A stretch of DNA of 64,000 nucleotides from Nelumbo lutea (taxonomy: Eukaryota; Streptophyta; Magnoliopsida; Proteales; Nelumbonaceae), in contig JAKGHH010000001.1 in assembly GCA_022828595.1 (NCBI GenBank), positions 143,859,017-143,923,016 on the forward strand, written 5' to 3'. The notes beneath the pieces were generated by a model that did no database searches, was not told the DNA's origin, and was given only the letters and a program-made list of their open reading frames with translations. The stretch's first letter is position 1. Each line of letters opens with the position of its first letter. The translations under genes were made by a program, and so were the position numbers. Shown here one piece after another: positions 44,116 to 56,059 of the stretch.

Positions 44116-46114
44116 AGATATATAAGGCAATATAGGATCTCCTCCCAAACAAAAGATACATTACAAAGACCCCTTGTATTATGGGATCAGTGACAATGAA
44201 CCCCCTTGCACTTTTGTTTGCCACAAGCAAAGACACCCCTCCATCAGTGTTCCGTTAACTTCGAAAAAAATTCTCACCTGAATATTTAAAGTTTTCTAAA
44301 TGCCCAAATTACTATTTTCTAATTTATTTTACCTTTTTCTTTAATTTATGAAATCATTAATTTATTTTACCTTTGATGGACAAAGGAACTCAAAATTGAA
44401 GGTCTAGTTCTTGAACCACCCTCGTGATCACAATGTTGTTTCTTTGGTATGTTCTAGTTGGTAAGAGGCTGATGCTTTGACGCAGCAGCATATCACCACC
44501 ACTCGTGATTGTTGAAAGCGAATGTTTAAGAATCTTTAATCACTAAATTTGAAGGACAAACCCCAGGCTGCAATATTTAATCTTATATTAGAGGAAGCCT
44601 ATGAAGTAACAACAAAGGCAATAACGATGACACACAAATTAGACAAAGTCACTTTGTATTGCAATAAAAATAGTAAGTACATACAAGTACATAAGTTTGT
44701 GTCTAAGTAACCTCATGCTTAACTTCTACATGTTTTTAATTCACTCGACTACCTACCTTCTTTCAAAAAATAGCTTGAGCTTTTGGGGAGTGATACAAGG
44801 AAACATCATAGGTGTTGAAAAATTATACTGATAATTACAATACTGCCATGGATAGTTCCCTACATACAAAATACACATATAGCCCACCCAAGACACACAT
44901 AAAGACGATTGGCATACTTGCGGCAATGGCGTGGTTAAAGGCTTCACTTGTGACAGTCTCCCTCATTTAATTCAATCTATGTCCTCAGAGATCGACTTCA
45001 AGTTGTTCAACTACTTTGTCAACGAGAGAAGATTCTATGGATGCTCCACGAACATCAAACTTCCCAAGGCTCGGGTGGTTGTTGATAGTTTGGGGGTCCT
45101 ACAACTAAAGTTTGGATTAAGTGCTATGCAGGTTGCTTGAAGGTAGAACATTAGAAGGTCCAGCCGGATTGTTGAATTGGTAAGTTGAGTGTTGATTCAG
45201 AACAAAAGAGGATTTTGGATTGTTGGAATGTTGGTTCTCAAAAGGTTTTCCCCAAGGGTGGCTTCACCAGGTGCTAATTAAGGTGGTTGGTTGGAGGCGA
45301 TGAATGAAAGTGGTCCCTATTTGGTTTGGGTTGCACTCACTCTCCGTGATTGGCATGATAGTAGCACGACCGATGTTGGAGTCAGCCTTGGATCTTCTAT
45401 TGGTCATGATTGTTGATAGTGAGATAGGAGACTAGGGGTGCAACTTGGGCGGGCCTAGCTCGAGCCCAAACTGGCCCAACTCAGAATTTTACACAGGCTG
45501 GGCTTGGACTTTTAGTCCTTGGGCCAAAAAGGCAGGCTTTTTATTTTTCAAGCTAGGCACAAGCCTAGCCCTTACGTAGCCTAAACCCGGCCCAAGCCCA
45601 GCCCAACTATATACATTTATAGTTTTATACATACATATGTGTATATATGTAAATGTTATATACATATTTACATATATTTATATATACATATTTGTATATA
45701 TAACATTTGTATATATATATATATATATATATATTCATTTATATATATATAATTTTAAAGTGGGTTCATTGACCAACCCGACCCTGGCCCAAGCCCGAGC
45801 CCAACTCGAGTGCATCAAATTGTAGGTACTAGATTGGCATGTTTTAAAAGTTCGAATACTAAACTATCGCATTTTAAAGTTCGGATACTAAACTGTCGCG
45901 TTTTAAAATTCGGACACCAAAGTGGCATTAGACCCAAAGTACATGTACTAGTCTGGAATTTTCCCTTAGAGTTAGTTACCTTAAGAAAACATATTGATGA
46001 TCTTTAGATTCTATGGTTTTAGTTTAAATGACATGGTTTCAAGCCATTTCCATTCCAATAAAAAATTACATCAACCCAAGTGTATTTACCCCCCCCCCCC
46101 ACCCACTCTTTTTT
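44116..46114. other. Intergenic DNA with a gggcc-type repeat and TA microsatellite
   Basis: 44920-45140 is open for 69 codons but unrecognised. 45430-45810 starts taggggtgcaacttgggcgg and is rich in gcccaa/ttgggc words around an A/T core with a (TA)n run (45709-45734). It looks like a degenerate non-autonomous element related to 52985-53400. A C-run is at 46090-46100. No gene. Confidence 0.5.
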
Positions 46115-46624
46115 TTTAATATGAATAACATTATATTAGAGTGTTTGGTTACAAAGTTCATACCATGGGCCTCATTCTTTTAGAATGAAAAATCAGCCCA
46201 TAACACAAAATTGAAGTTGCTTGCAACATGAAAAATAATTATGCCCCATCTTATTCATTTTCATTCTTTAAAGTAATTATATGCTTTAATATGAATAACA
46301 TTATATTAGAGTGTTTGGTTACAAAGTTCATACCATGGGCCTCATTCTTTTAGAATGAAAAATCAGCCCATAACACAAAATTGAAGTTGCTTGCAACATG
46401 AAAAATAATTATGCCCCATCTTATTCATTTTCATTCTTTAAAGTAATTATATGCTTTAATATGAATAACATTATATTAGAGTGTTTGGTTACAAAGTTCA
46501 TACCATGGGCCTCATTCTTTTAGAATGAAAAATCAGCCCATAACACAAAATTGAAGTTGCTTGCAACATGAAAAATAATTATGCCCCATCTTATTCATTT
46601 TCATTCTTTAAAGTAATTATATGC
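46115..46624 (+). repeat. Tandem array of three 170-bp units, apparently identical
   Basis: The landmark atgaataaca occurs at 46121, 46291 and 46461, exactly 170 bases apart. The units read identically from tttaatatgaataaca to aagtaattatatgc, giving 3 x 170 = 510 bases. No coding content. Identity between copies indicates a recent event or homogenisation, or an assembly artefact. Confidence 0.95.
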
Positions 46625-47545
46625 CAACAGTTATAAACTATCCGTCTAGGTCTACAAAACCACCAGCATAAATGTTTATTGGTGAACTGCCTTGAAAACC
46701 TATTCCAATGACATCGATCACTAGCCATCCACTGGTAAACATCTATGCCAATAATTTTGGAGACCTAGGTCGATGTTGTATGATTACTAGGTCAGGTGTA
46801 TCATATAAATATGTTTTAAAGAAAAAAAGTAATTTAATCATTTTGAACCAAAACAATAATGAAATGACAATTGAAGATAGTATAATTTCTTTCAAAAAAA
46901 CCTAAACCAATTGAGATTTTTCCCTGCTATACAATAAGCATATATTACCAAATAAGAGTAGTCCAGTCACAAAAAGCAACTAGAAGCATTAATGGATTTT
47001 TTTTTCATTATTAGTTATTAGTTACTATTTTGGTTAAGTATTAGTTATTATTTATAATGCATGATCAAACCATTGCCTCTTTATGATTTTACACTCATAA
47101 TAAAATAAAACCGAATTAACATATAGGATATTTTAGCCACAAAGACGTGAAGAAATTCAAAGACAGATTCACACTTAGGTTGTGGACCAAACTGGTTTAG
47201 ATTTACATGAAAGTGTTATTACACTTAGGTTGTGTTTAGTTTGAAGAAAAGGGTAGGGAAAGGTGGGGAAACCTTAGCCAACTTTCCCTTCTCTACCATT
47301 TCCTTTAAATCCCATACTGCTATAGGGTCCGTTTGGTTCATGGTGAAGACCAGAATTGAAATTGGAATTAAAATCCCCTATAATCAGAATAAAAATTACC
47401 TATTCCCAGTGCCTGTTTGGTTTAGACGAGAATCAGAGTTGGATTCTGATCATTAATTTTTGGTTCATTTGGAAGCAATAATTAGAATCAGTTGAAGTTT
47501 TCCAGTTTTTTATTAGATTATTAAATAAAAAACTGGGGGTAATTT
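46625..47545. other. AT-rich intergenic DNA
   Basis: A gggtccgtttggttcatggt terminus at 47327 marks a possible relative of the MITE at 35240. Otherwise nothing recognised. Confidence 0.45.
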
Positions 47546-47549
47546 TTCA

Positions 47550-48050
47550 TAAATTTCTTCAAAATTTTGGAGGCCAATCTTTCAAAAAGTTACCCAAACA
47601 TTTTAAGGCTAATCTTTTACAAATTTCTTTAGAATTTTGGAGGCTAATCTTAAAAAAAAAAATCCTTAGACATTTGGATGCTAAACTTTCATAAATCTTT
47701 TCAGAATTTTGGGAGCTAACTTTTCAGAAAAGTTTTTAGATATTTGGAGGCTAATCCTTCATAATTTCTTTAGAATATTGGGGGATAATCTTTCAAAAAT
47801 TCCTCAAACATTTGGGGGTTAATCTTTCACAAACCTCTTTAGAAATTTGGGGGCTAATCTTTTAGAAAATTCTTTAAATATTTGTGAGCTAATATTTCAT
47901 AAAATTCTTTAGATTTTTATGGGATAATCTTTCAAAAATTATTAAGATATTTGGAGGCTAATCTTTTACAAAACTCTTCAATATTTTTGGGGGATAATCT
48001 TTCAAAAATTCTTCAAAGTTAAATTGTTTTAGAATTTTGGGGGCTTACCT
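47550..48050 (+). repeat. Degenerate minisatellite, ttggaggctaatctttca type
   Basis: A motif close to atttggaggctaatctttca plus a variable aaaattcttcaga spacer recurs about 13-14 times at roughly 35-40 base spacing, with extensive substitutions. Examples are at 47566, 47637, 47741, 47787, 47845 and 47951. No intact ORF. It is older than the 170-bp array nearby. Confidence 0.82.
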
Positions 48051-49365
48051 TGTAACAGAAATTCTTTAACAAATATTCAATTTTGGAAGCATCGTTCTAC
48101 AACTTCACTCCCAAAATGAGGACTAATACCACAGTAGAATAGTTAAAACACCTGACCCAACTTCTACTTAACTATGGCCTTTACCTATTGTTAAGCAAGG
48201 GGATAAAGTGAGACAATGGATTTATACAAGTATATCAACTCGAACAGTCATGCATAAATCCAAGTCAAATCGCACTAGGTCAGACCAATTATCTACTAAT
48301 TATTTACAAATGATTCAAGAATTAGAATATTATAGAATAATAACATTTAAGAACACTGGCGAATAGCAATTAAATGCATGTGCATTAATTAAGGGCAAAA
48401 TGGGAAAAACAAATATAAGACATTTTTAAAAGATGGAGGTCCAAAACACTATAAATAGGCCTCATACCCACTGGAGACCCATTAACACCATATGCATTAA
48501 ACCTGTTAAGGGGAGAGGAGATCCAGATTCTCTTTCTTAGTCTTTCCTCCTCCCTTCATCTCTCTCTTCAACCGACCTAATCACCACCACCAATCTCAAT
48601 TTTTAGAGTCAAACCATTCAACATTGCCTTACTAGAGTTGATCGACTTAGCCCCTGTTTAATATCACTTATAAGAATTAATTCTTTTAAGAGATAGTATT
48701 ACACATTAAGTTGTTTTATGTATTTGGTAAAAAAGTGGGTAAGAAGTAATTTTTATTAAAAGAAGTACTTATCAAAAAGTAATCTGAAGTTGGCTTTTTT
48801 TTTTCAATACTTCTTCAAAAAGTACTTCTCCAATAAAATGGAATGAACCAGTCCCTAATATTTTCTTGTAATACCTAAACTACCCCCACATGATGGTTAT
48901 ACCTCCATCTCCTCTCACTCGAACATATCTACTAGGCAGTGGCGCACCTAGTTATTGGTCCACTGACAGCGATCGGTGGTGAGAAAAAGTGGTCAGCGGA
49001 CATATCGTTTTGCCACTTTCTTCTATTTTCTGAAGTTATTATTTTCATTGAATCATCTTTTTTGTTTTTTGTTTTTTTTTTTAACTTGAACTCCCTGTTG
49101 TTCGCAGATCTGCACTTTGGAAGAGAATAGTCTAACGGCGATAGTCTCACTGTCCAACCACCGGCGACAAGAGGTTAGTTCACCAAACCCCTCTCCTCCA
49201 AGTTTTTTCTTCTTGGTTTTTTTTTTTTTTTTTTTTTTAACTTGAAACTCTCCTGTTTTTTCTTGATTTTTGTATATTTTTTGACAATGTTTGAATTATT
49301 TTTGATGTAAACAATGATGTTGAAATCTAATATGGAGTCTTTGCCGAGAAGACTCCCATAACTTC

Positions 49366-49605
49366 TTACTCTGGTATGGAGTCTATTTTTGTAATCCCAT
49401 CATTGAAGAGAGAGTCTATTTCTGTGAAGCATGGAAAGCCAAGGTTGGTATCAATGAGCGACATCTCAATATGAGGAATAAGAGAATTTAGCACTGATTT
49501 TACGATCTTTGCTGAGAAGCTCAACTGCTTCACCTCCAAGAACGCTTCATCCCTTGGCACATAAACAGTGCTGCTACGTTGCTCTGAATTTGGGTATGCA
49601 TCATT
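49366..49605 (-). pseudogene. Lipoxygenase gene fragment (one exon)
   Basis: On the minus strand the frame reads NSEQRSSTVYVPRDEAFLEV, then KQLSFSAKIVKSVLNSLIP, DTNLGFPCFTEIDSLFNDG and ends in a stop after KIDSIPE at 49366. The VPRDE-F-EVK, FSAKTV-SVL and FP-FTAIDSLFNEG blocks are characteristic of plant 13-lipoxygenases, between the PLAT domain and the catalytic iron-binding part. No adjoining exons or iron ligands are present, so this is a fragment, probably carried by a transposon. Confidence 0.78.
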
Positions 49606-50196
49606 TGTTACATGTTAGACTGAATCTAGAGAAATACTAGAGCAAACAAGTTTCCCTCCATCTACCTTCTTACTTTCGACTTAACATTGATGGTGGAATC
49701 TGTTGGGTTTACTCATACCATTGATTTAAGTATTTAATGAATTACAACTTGTTACTTCTAATACCAAGTTTTCTTGTGAAGCCCTGTTGCGAATTGAAGT
49801 ACTTTGAGCTGTGAGACTAGCAATAGGATGGTGTGGCTATAATAAAAAAAGGGGGTAAGTAGAAGGCCCCTTATTACTGCAAGATTTTCCAAATAAATAT
49901 GCTACAAGAGATTGTTATGTATAGGATTTTAACCATTGTCTTTATGCAATGGTGATTGCATGCTAAACCAACTTCTTTAATATTATAGAGCACCACAAGA
50001 AAAATGCAGAGTTTCATTATTGAAAACATCACATAGTACCAGTAACAAAAGAGTGTATCTAAATGGAGATTTTGTTTCTCTCAAGTAATTGTGATGGCAA
50101 TGCCTATATCATTTGTTACTCTGGTGAGTGGCCCATTGCAACTGGGTGATGTTGCTCACCATGAATGACTGGGCCTATTCCAGCCACTTGAAGTGA

Positions 50197-50388
50197 TCAT
50201 GGCAGGATTCCTCTCAGTGTCTGGTATTCTCTCACTTCGTCCATAGGAGCCATCAACTGTGGCTGATGTATGGTGTTGCCACTTGGATTATTCCACTGAT
50301 TAGCTCTATTGTCACCATATCCACCATAGCCACTGGTTCCACAGTGATCATCAGGTTTTGTGTCTTGATGCCAATACTTGTTGCTCAC
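50197..50388 (-). pseudogene. Protein-like fragment, unidentified (Gly/Asn/Tyr-rich)
   Basis: Minus-strand frame with KYWHQDTKPDDHCGTSGYGG, YGDNRANQWNNPSGN and QPQLMAPMDEV, ending at 50197. A shifted frame continues as RIPDTERNPAMITSSGWNRP and then a stop. The composition looks like the disordered tail of an RNA-binding or similar nuclear protein, but I do not recognise it. Likely a captured gene piece next to the lipoxygenase fragment. Confidence 0.4.
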
Positions 50389-50481
50389 TAGGTGTTGTGT
50401 AAACTTTCAGTTCTTTGGTTTCATTTTTTATGGCATACCTATCTATACAACAATTCGGAGTACTGGAAATCACCTCCTTTC

Positions 50482-50483
<2 letters not shown>

Positions 50484-50523
<40 letters not shown>

Positions 50524-50534
50524 TATTATTATTA

Positions 50535-50570
<36 letters not shown>
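50484..50570 (+). repeat. (ATT)n microsatellite
   Basis: About 87 bases of attatt repeats with two one-base slips. The Tyr-, Ile- and Leu-rich ORFs around it come from this run. Confidence 0.97.
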
Positions 50571-50573
<3 letters not shown>

Positions 50574-50895
50574 TGGGTTCACATAGTGATTCACGTGTGG
50601 ATCCATATGGGTTCTTAGTTGTCATGATGTGGGGTCTGTATGGGCTCCCAGTTGAAATATAGAGTATAACATGTGAAAAGCATTGTATATATGTATGAAT
50701 GAAGTGATGGCTGAAATTGTTATTTGTGTCAATATAAGCATTTATGGGAAAAGTAGCTTACCAAACATCCCCACCCCAATACGTGCTTAAAAACATAATA
50801 AATGATTTGACAAGTGGGTTATCAAATATCCTTAAGTGGTTGTTAAAATAAATACTTCTTTTAACAATTACTTAATCATCAAACAAGGCCTTACA

Positions 50896-53800
50896 CAAAG
50901 AAGTAATCTCGCAAGAAACTTTTGGTGGGGTTTGTGGGGTCACAAAATATGATATTGTTAGGCTCGAGTGAGGTCTGATTGAAGAAAACTTCATGGGCAT
51001 AATACGATGAGGCAAGCTCAGGTTTGGTTATGTAAAACCTTACAAAATGAGGATCTTATAAATGCAAAACGTTTCAGTTTCAATTTCAATTTCAATTTCA
51101 CTAGTGTAAAACTCACGGAGATTGAATTCAAACTTTACTATAGTTTCAAGAGTACACTCGGGGTAAGACACATGACTGCCTCAAGGAAACCCTATTTGTT
51201 TGGTAAATAATGTATTACATATTTTGTTTTAACGTACCCTACTAAGAGTTTGGTCTACCCACCATCAGATCAAAATCTCATTCCACTTGAATAGTTATTT
51301 GTCTCTGAAACAAGAGACTATATATTGAGACCCATCTTATTTGATCAATCCATGTTTTATAATGGAAAAATCAAAAAATCTGTTGATTTGAGATCTCTTT
51401 TTTACTTTTTCATAAAGAAAGCCTTTTTTTGAACTCTTAGCTTAGTGTGCCATGTCACTTCTCTTCCTACCCCTGGCCTATTTCCGAATTGCTCATCTTC
51501 TTCCAGCCAAGCTTCTTGCAAGTCGTTGCAGCATCTTCTTGCAATTGTTGTTGTAACCTTTTGCAGTTGTAGCATCTTCCATATCTTATATCTCAGCCAC
51601 GGAGATAGAAATATGTTGATGATCTAGTATGCAAGCTTTAGAAAATTTTTCTTCATCCTGTAGCGCAAATCCCAACTCATTTGGATTTTTTTGATAGGCG
51701 AAGGAGATAAGTGCAGCCAAGAGCCCCTGACTCTGAGACCATCAAATCAAGTTTTAGTGCAAAGGTTTCCCAAAAATAATACATGATAAGAAGAAGAAGA
51801 AGAAGAAGAAGAAGAGACAGAGGGTTTTATGGACTATGATGCTTAAGTATTTGGCATTTGTTAATAGATTAAAAAATCTACGTGATTGTTTTTTGGGCTT
51901 TGCTTCAATTTTTGAACATGTTGCCTTTTTTATAGGTATTTTTTTTTACAGATCTTTGCATTTGAACGGTGACATTTCCGATTATTCACTCTATTATGTA
52001 TTGCTTTTAAGTTTCTGTTTTCAGGCAAGAATGCATATATTTATCAATCGAATTTGAATAAAACCGAATATTTGATTTCCTAATCGAATTTGAATTCAGT
52101 TTTTATTTTTAAACATCCATTGAATTCAAATCACCATACCTCTAATCGAATTCAAATTCAAAAATTGAATGTTTCATTTCAAATTTGATCCATTTACACC
52201 CCTAGTTCCAAGCCCCTATCAACTAGATCTAATACCACATATCTCATCGAGAGACTGAGAAACCTACCATAAAAGTGGGCCCACCATGTATGAGATGTGT
52301 GATGTCAGATGGTGTTGGTAGGCTGTTGGAATGTATTTTTTGGTTGGTGATCCAGACACATAGGATTTAACCTAATACCAAACCAACCTATGTCACAGTC
52401 TTTCAATTGTATTTTTTGACACATTTTAAAAATTCAAGAGCCATTAATTTAAGTTGGAAATTGATTAATGGTTATTGGGTTGACATCCTTATTCTCCTAT
52501 GCTCTATGTTTATTATGTGTGGGCTTTTTTGAGGAAAAAAAAGGAAGTACAAAGAGCCTTATGACTTTCTTAATTAGGTGTGATCATGGGCCATGTTTGG
52601 CTTAGGCTTATTATAAAGCTTTGTTAAAGTAACTATTTTAAACAAAATTTAAATTAATAAAAATTAGTTTTAAAATTAATAAATTTTCATAGAAAAATTA
52701 ATTCCATAACATTACTATTTTTGTTAATTTTATTTATAATATTACTAATTTAATTGTTCTTTTAATTAATAAAAAAGTATTATCATTATATTAACACATT
52801 TTAATTAATTATTGCAATTTTTAATATGACTTAAATGGATTAATATTAGTAATAACAATTAATAATTATGCTATCTAATTAAGTCAATTAGTATTTGTTA
52901 ACCAAATAAAAAAGTTACCTAATTAAATAGGTAACTTAAAGCATGGGCTAGTTAAATAATTTACACTTACAACAGTTGTATAACATATAGAGCCATGTTG
53001 GTCAAACTAATGTTTGGAGCTTGAGTCCAAACTGACCTCACCCGCAAATTTACATGGGCTGGGCTAGGTTTTTAGTCATTGGATTGGGCCTGGGCCTAAA
53101 TGTTTGGGTTTCTTAATTTTTTGGGGTTGGGCCTAATCCTAGCCATTGGGTAATGTGAGTCCAACCCGATCTTATCCCAACTCTAGCCTTCGAACTATGT
53201 ATATGCATACGGCGCACATATAGACATATTGCATGCATACACATGTGCGTATGCACACATACACACACACACACAAGCATACATGTATGTTTAGGTTAAA
53301 TTTTAGTTTGTGCTTATTTACTAACCCAAGCTTGGCGAGCAAACTTAGAGTAAGCTGCACTCGAGTTGGACAAATCTGGCTTGACCTTGGGCCTTAAATT
53401 TAATTATTGTGAAATAAGGGTTGGGCTTGGGTTAAGTTTAATTCTTGTTATTTTAATTATTGTGAAATTATTTTACCTAATTAAGTAAATAAATGTGAAA
53501 TTATTTTAATTAATCTGATATACTTAAATAATTCTGTAATTTACTTAATTATTTTATTTAAAACAATTATGGTTAATTCACTAATTTAACAGTAATTTAC
53601 TATTAAATTATTGTTTTTTAATTACAAATATTTTACTTTTTCAATAATAAGTAACATAAATTATGGTAGATTTTTACAAAGTTTAGTATTTAATTAACTA
53701 TAATTACTTATTAGTTATCAAGAGTATTTTTAGCATTAATTAATTAATAATAATTAAATATCAACTTTACTTAATTAATTAACTATAATTTTTAATGAAA

Positions 53801-55379
53801 TAATAAATTATTGAGAGTAATTAAATCTATATAATTAATTAATTGTATTTAATTTTGTAATTTTATTATTTATAATTATAATAAGATATTTAATTAATTA
53901 TTAAATTTTTACTTTACTCTTATTATTTTGTCTTTTTGTATTATCTATTTTTCCTTAGGCTCAATTTGGAAAGATTACAAATACAAATACATATAAAAAA
54001 ATACAAGGTTTTGCACTTTACATATTTGTATCTATACTCCTTCTAACAGAGCATTATTAATAGTTTAGATAATTTTTTATTCATCTTATTTTAATATTTA
54101 AGTTTTAACTTAAATTATTTTAAAAAAACTTTACTTAAACTACTTTCACAAAAAGTTTAACTTAAATATTACTATTTTAAAACATTAACGAGAAATTAAA
54201 TGCATGTATTTGTAAGGTGGATAGAGGTAGAAATGGAAACATGGGTGGAACTAGGAACTTTTTTATGAGGGGGCCCAATATCTAAGCGGGTTAGGGGGGA
54301 GGGGCAAAATATACATGAAGAGTAGGGATTTTCTTGACCATAGGGGGGCCATGGCTCCCTTGGATCCCCCCTCGATGGAAATAAACAGAGAGATATAGGG
54401 GGAGGTAACAGACGATATTAGGAGACGTTTTAAGTGGCGGGAAATTTAAGAGAATTTTACGAAAAGAGATGATTTAGGTGAAGAGAGAGAGAGAGAGATT
54501 TTAAGAAAATAAGGGTGTTGAAGTAGCAAGCTAAGAGAGAGAGAGGCCATTTTTGTTTTAATATCAAGTACAAGCTTTATCCTTTAATTTTATTTTACAA
54601 TTTAGTCTAGCCAGGATGTCTTACAAGTTCATAGATTAGTTTGGGTGAATAGATCTCAATAAGATCTTTCTTCTATAATATATTTGCTCCAATTAATAAG
54701 CTGTCCGTATGTTTAGTCTTGATTAATATCAAGTCAAATTAAAAGATGATTCACCTTTGTTTCCTACCATTTCATTAGGCTAATGTGTTTTGCCTTCTTG
54801 TGTTTCACGTGTTGTCACGTGGTAAATCTTGACTAACATATAACATAGGTAAGAAAGGAATGTAGTTGGTAATGTGTTGTGTTCTCTTCTATTTTTTTTA
54901 ATGTTTATCCTGTTTTTCTTAGATTTCTTATATATTGATACACATCTTATTTACTTTTCATAAGTTTCATAAATTATTAGCAGAAATCAATTGGCCCAAT
55001 TTCTTTTTATTTTTTATCTTTTATCTGATACCCCTCACTTTATTATTTGTAAATTATTTTCGTAAATTCATTATCTCTATGACTATTATTTTCATTTATT
55101 TAATACAAACCATTAGAATAGATCAATAAGTCATTTTCTTTCATTTATTAATCCATTCATTAATTATGTAAGTTATTAACTTAAATTAACCACTCATTCT
55201 TTCGTTTCATTCTTCTTGGATTTAGTTATGTATTGATTAATTATACCTTATTGTTTGAAAATTGATTAATACTATTCCTATTGTTTCTGACAATTCACTA
55301 ATACTTTTTTTATTATTAAGAAAACAAAAAGATTATTTTACCTTTTATTCATTTTCAAATTTTTAAAATAAATCAGAAA
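50896..55379. other. AT-rich intergenic DNA with scattered repeats
   Basis: Includes a (GAA)n run (51789-51813), an attcaaattc-type element (52025-52205), a relative of the chorismate mutase promoter fold-back (52200-52370), a gggctgggc-type element (52985-53400) with an (AC)n run at 53257-53275, and a relative of the TTAA MITE (53957-54050, ends ggctcaatttggaaag and actccttctaacagagc). No gene recognised; the missing exons of the RING ligase below were looked for here and not seen. Confidence 0.5.
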
Positions 55380-55826
55380 AAGGAGAGAGAGAATACAAGT
55401 TTATATAATCACTCCCTTCACCACTATTCATTCTCAGCATCATATATGCCCGTTCCTATATCATATCCAAATGAGTTCCAGAGACAATCGATAACAAACC
55501 AAAACAAATAACCATTAATTAAAAGATAACTTGCAATCAAACCACTAAAAGAATGAAGAGAGGCGATGAATATAAGTAAACCCTCAAAAAAAAAAAATTC
55601 GGATTCTGATTAAGACAAAATAAATAAATAAAAGAGTCGACCATACCTGTTGTTGTAGGGTCATAGCGAGTGCGAGGTCTGCATCGACCTGGTTGTGGCT
55701 CGTGAACGGCGTCCTTAAAGTCTGCCGAGATGGAGCCAAATTTGATTCAGTCTTAGCTTTTGCGACAGAATTAGGGCTTTCTTCATTCTTCTTTGCTCCA
55801 TCGCAACCTTCCCTAGAATTTTCCAT
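55380..55826 (-). pseudogene. BIG BROTHER-related RING E3 ligase, first two exons only
   Basis: Exon 1, 55826-55647, is exactly 60 codons: MENSREGCDGAKKNEE through RTPFTSHNQVDADLALAMTL QQQ, donor gtatgg. Exon 2 starts at 55455 after a gatatag acceptor and reads ERAYMMLRMNSGEGSDYINL, with a possible donor (gtattc) near 55397. Joined, this gives the PFT-x-QVDADLALA-TLQ-Q-ERAYMML segment that begins BIG BROTHER-related (BBR) ligases. The acidic middle and the C-terminal RING are not found in the next 5 kb on this strand. It is therefore a truncated copy, or a gene with a very long intron. The family ubiquitinates proteins; targets here are unknown. Confidence 0.7.
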
Positions 55827-56055
55827 GCCTTTGAAAACTGAAACCTAAAAGCGAATAGAAATAATATAAAACAAAACAGTCAAAATCGAGGGATCGAAAG
55901 ATTCGATCGTATCAGATTTACCAAAGGATTAGAGAACGAGGAAGAAAACTAGGAAGAGAATGAAAACAAGTTCGACAATTGTCGTATCACAAGGGTAAGT
56001 TGGATATTTTTAAATTTTTACTCAATATATTCTGAATTATGCAAAAGCGCATATG
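55827..56055. other. Upstream flank of the BBR-like exons
   Basis: Short region that would contain the 5' leader and promoter of the BBR-like exons. No distinct motif. Confidence 0.45.
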
Positions 56056-56059
56056 CTTA

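Larger units (their letters stand above)
48651..50895. mobile_element. Candidate non-autonomous DNA transposon carrying gene fragments
   Basis: The left edge (ttagcccctgtttaatatca, then cttttaag and acttcttc-type words) and the right edge (ttaacaattacttaatcatc, then aaacaaggcctta) are inverted relatives (agcccctgtttaat against aggccttgtttgat). The interior holds a lipoxygenase exon and another protein-like stretch, and has a mixed composition unlike the AT-rich DNA around it. hAT-like by the shape of the ends; the target duplication is not clear. Inference, not proven. Confidence 0.45.

Noticed and set aside
50378..50618. Poly-Tyr, poly-Leu and poly-Ile ORFs
   Set aside because: They are translations of the (ATT)n microsatellite in three frames.
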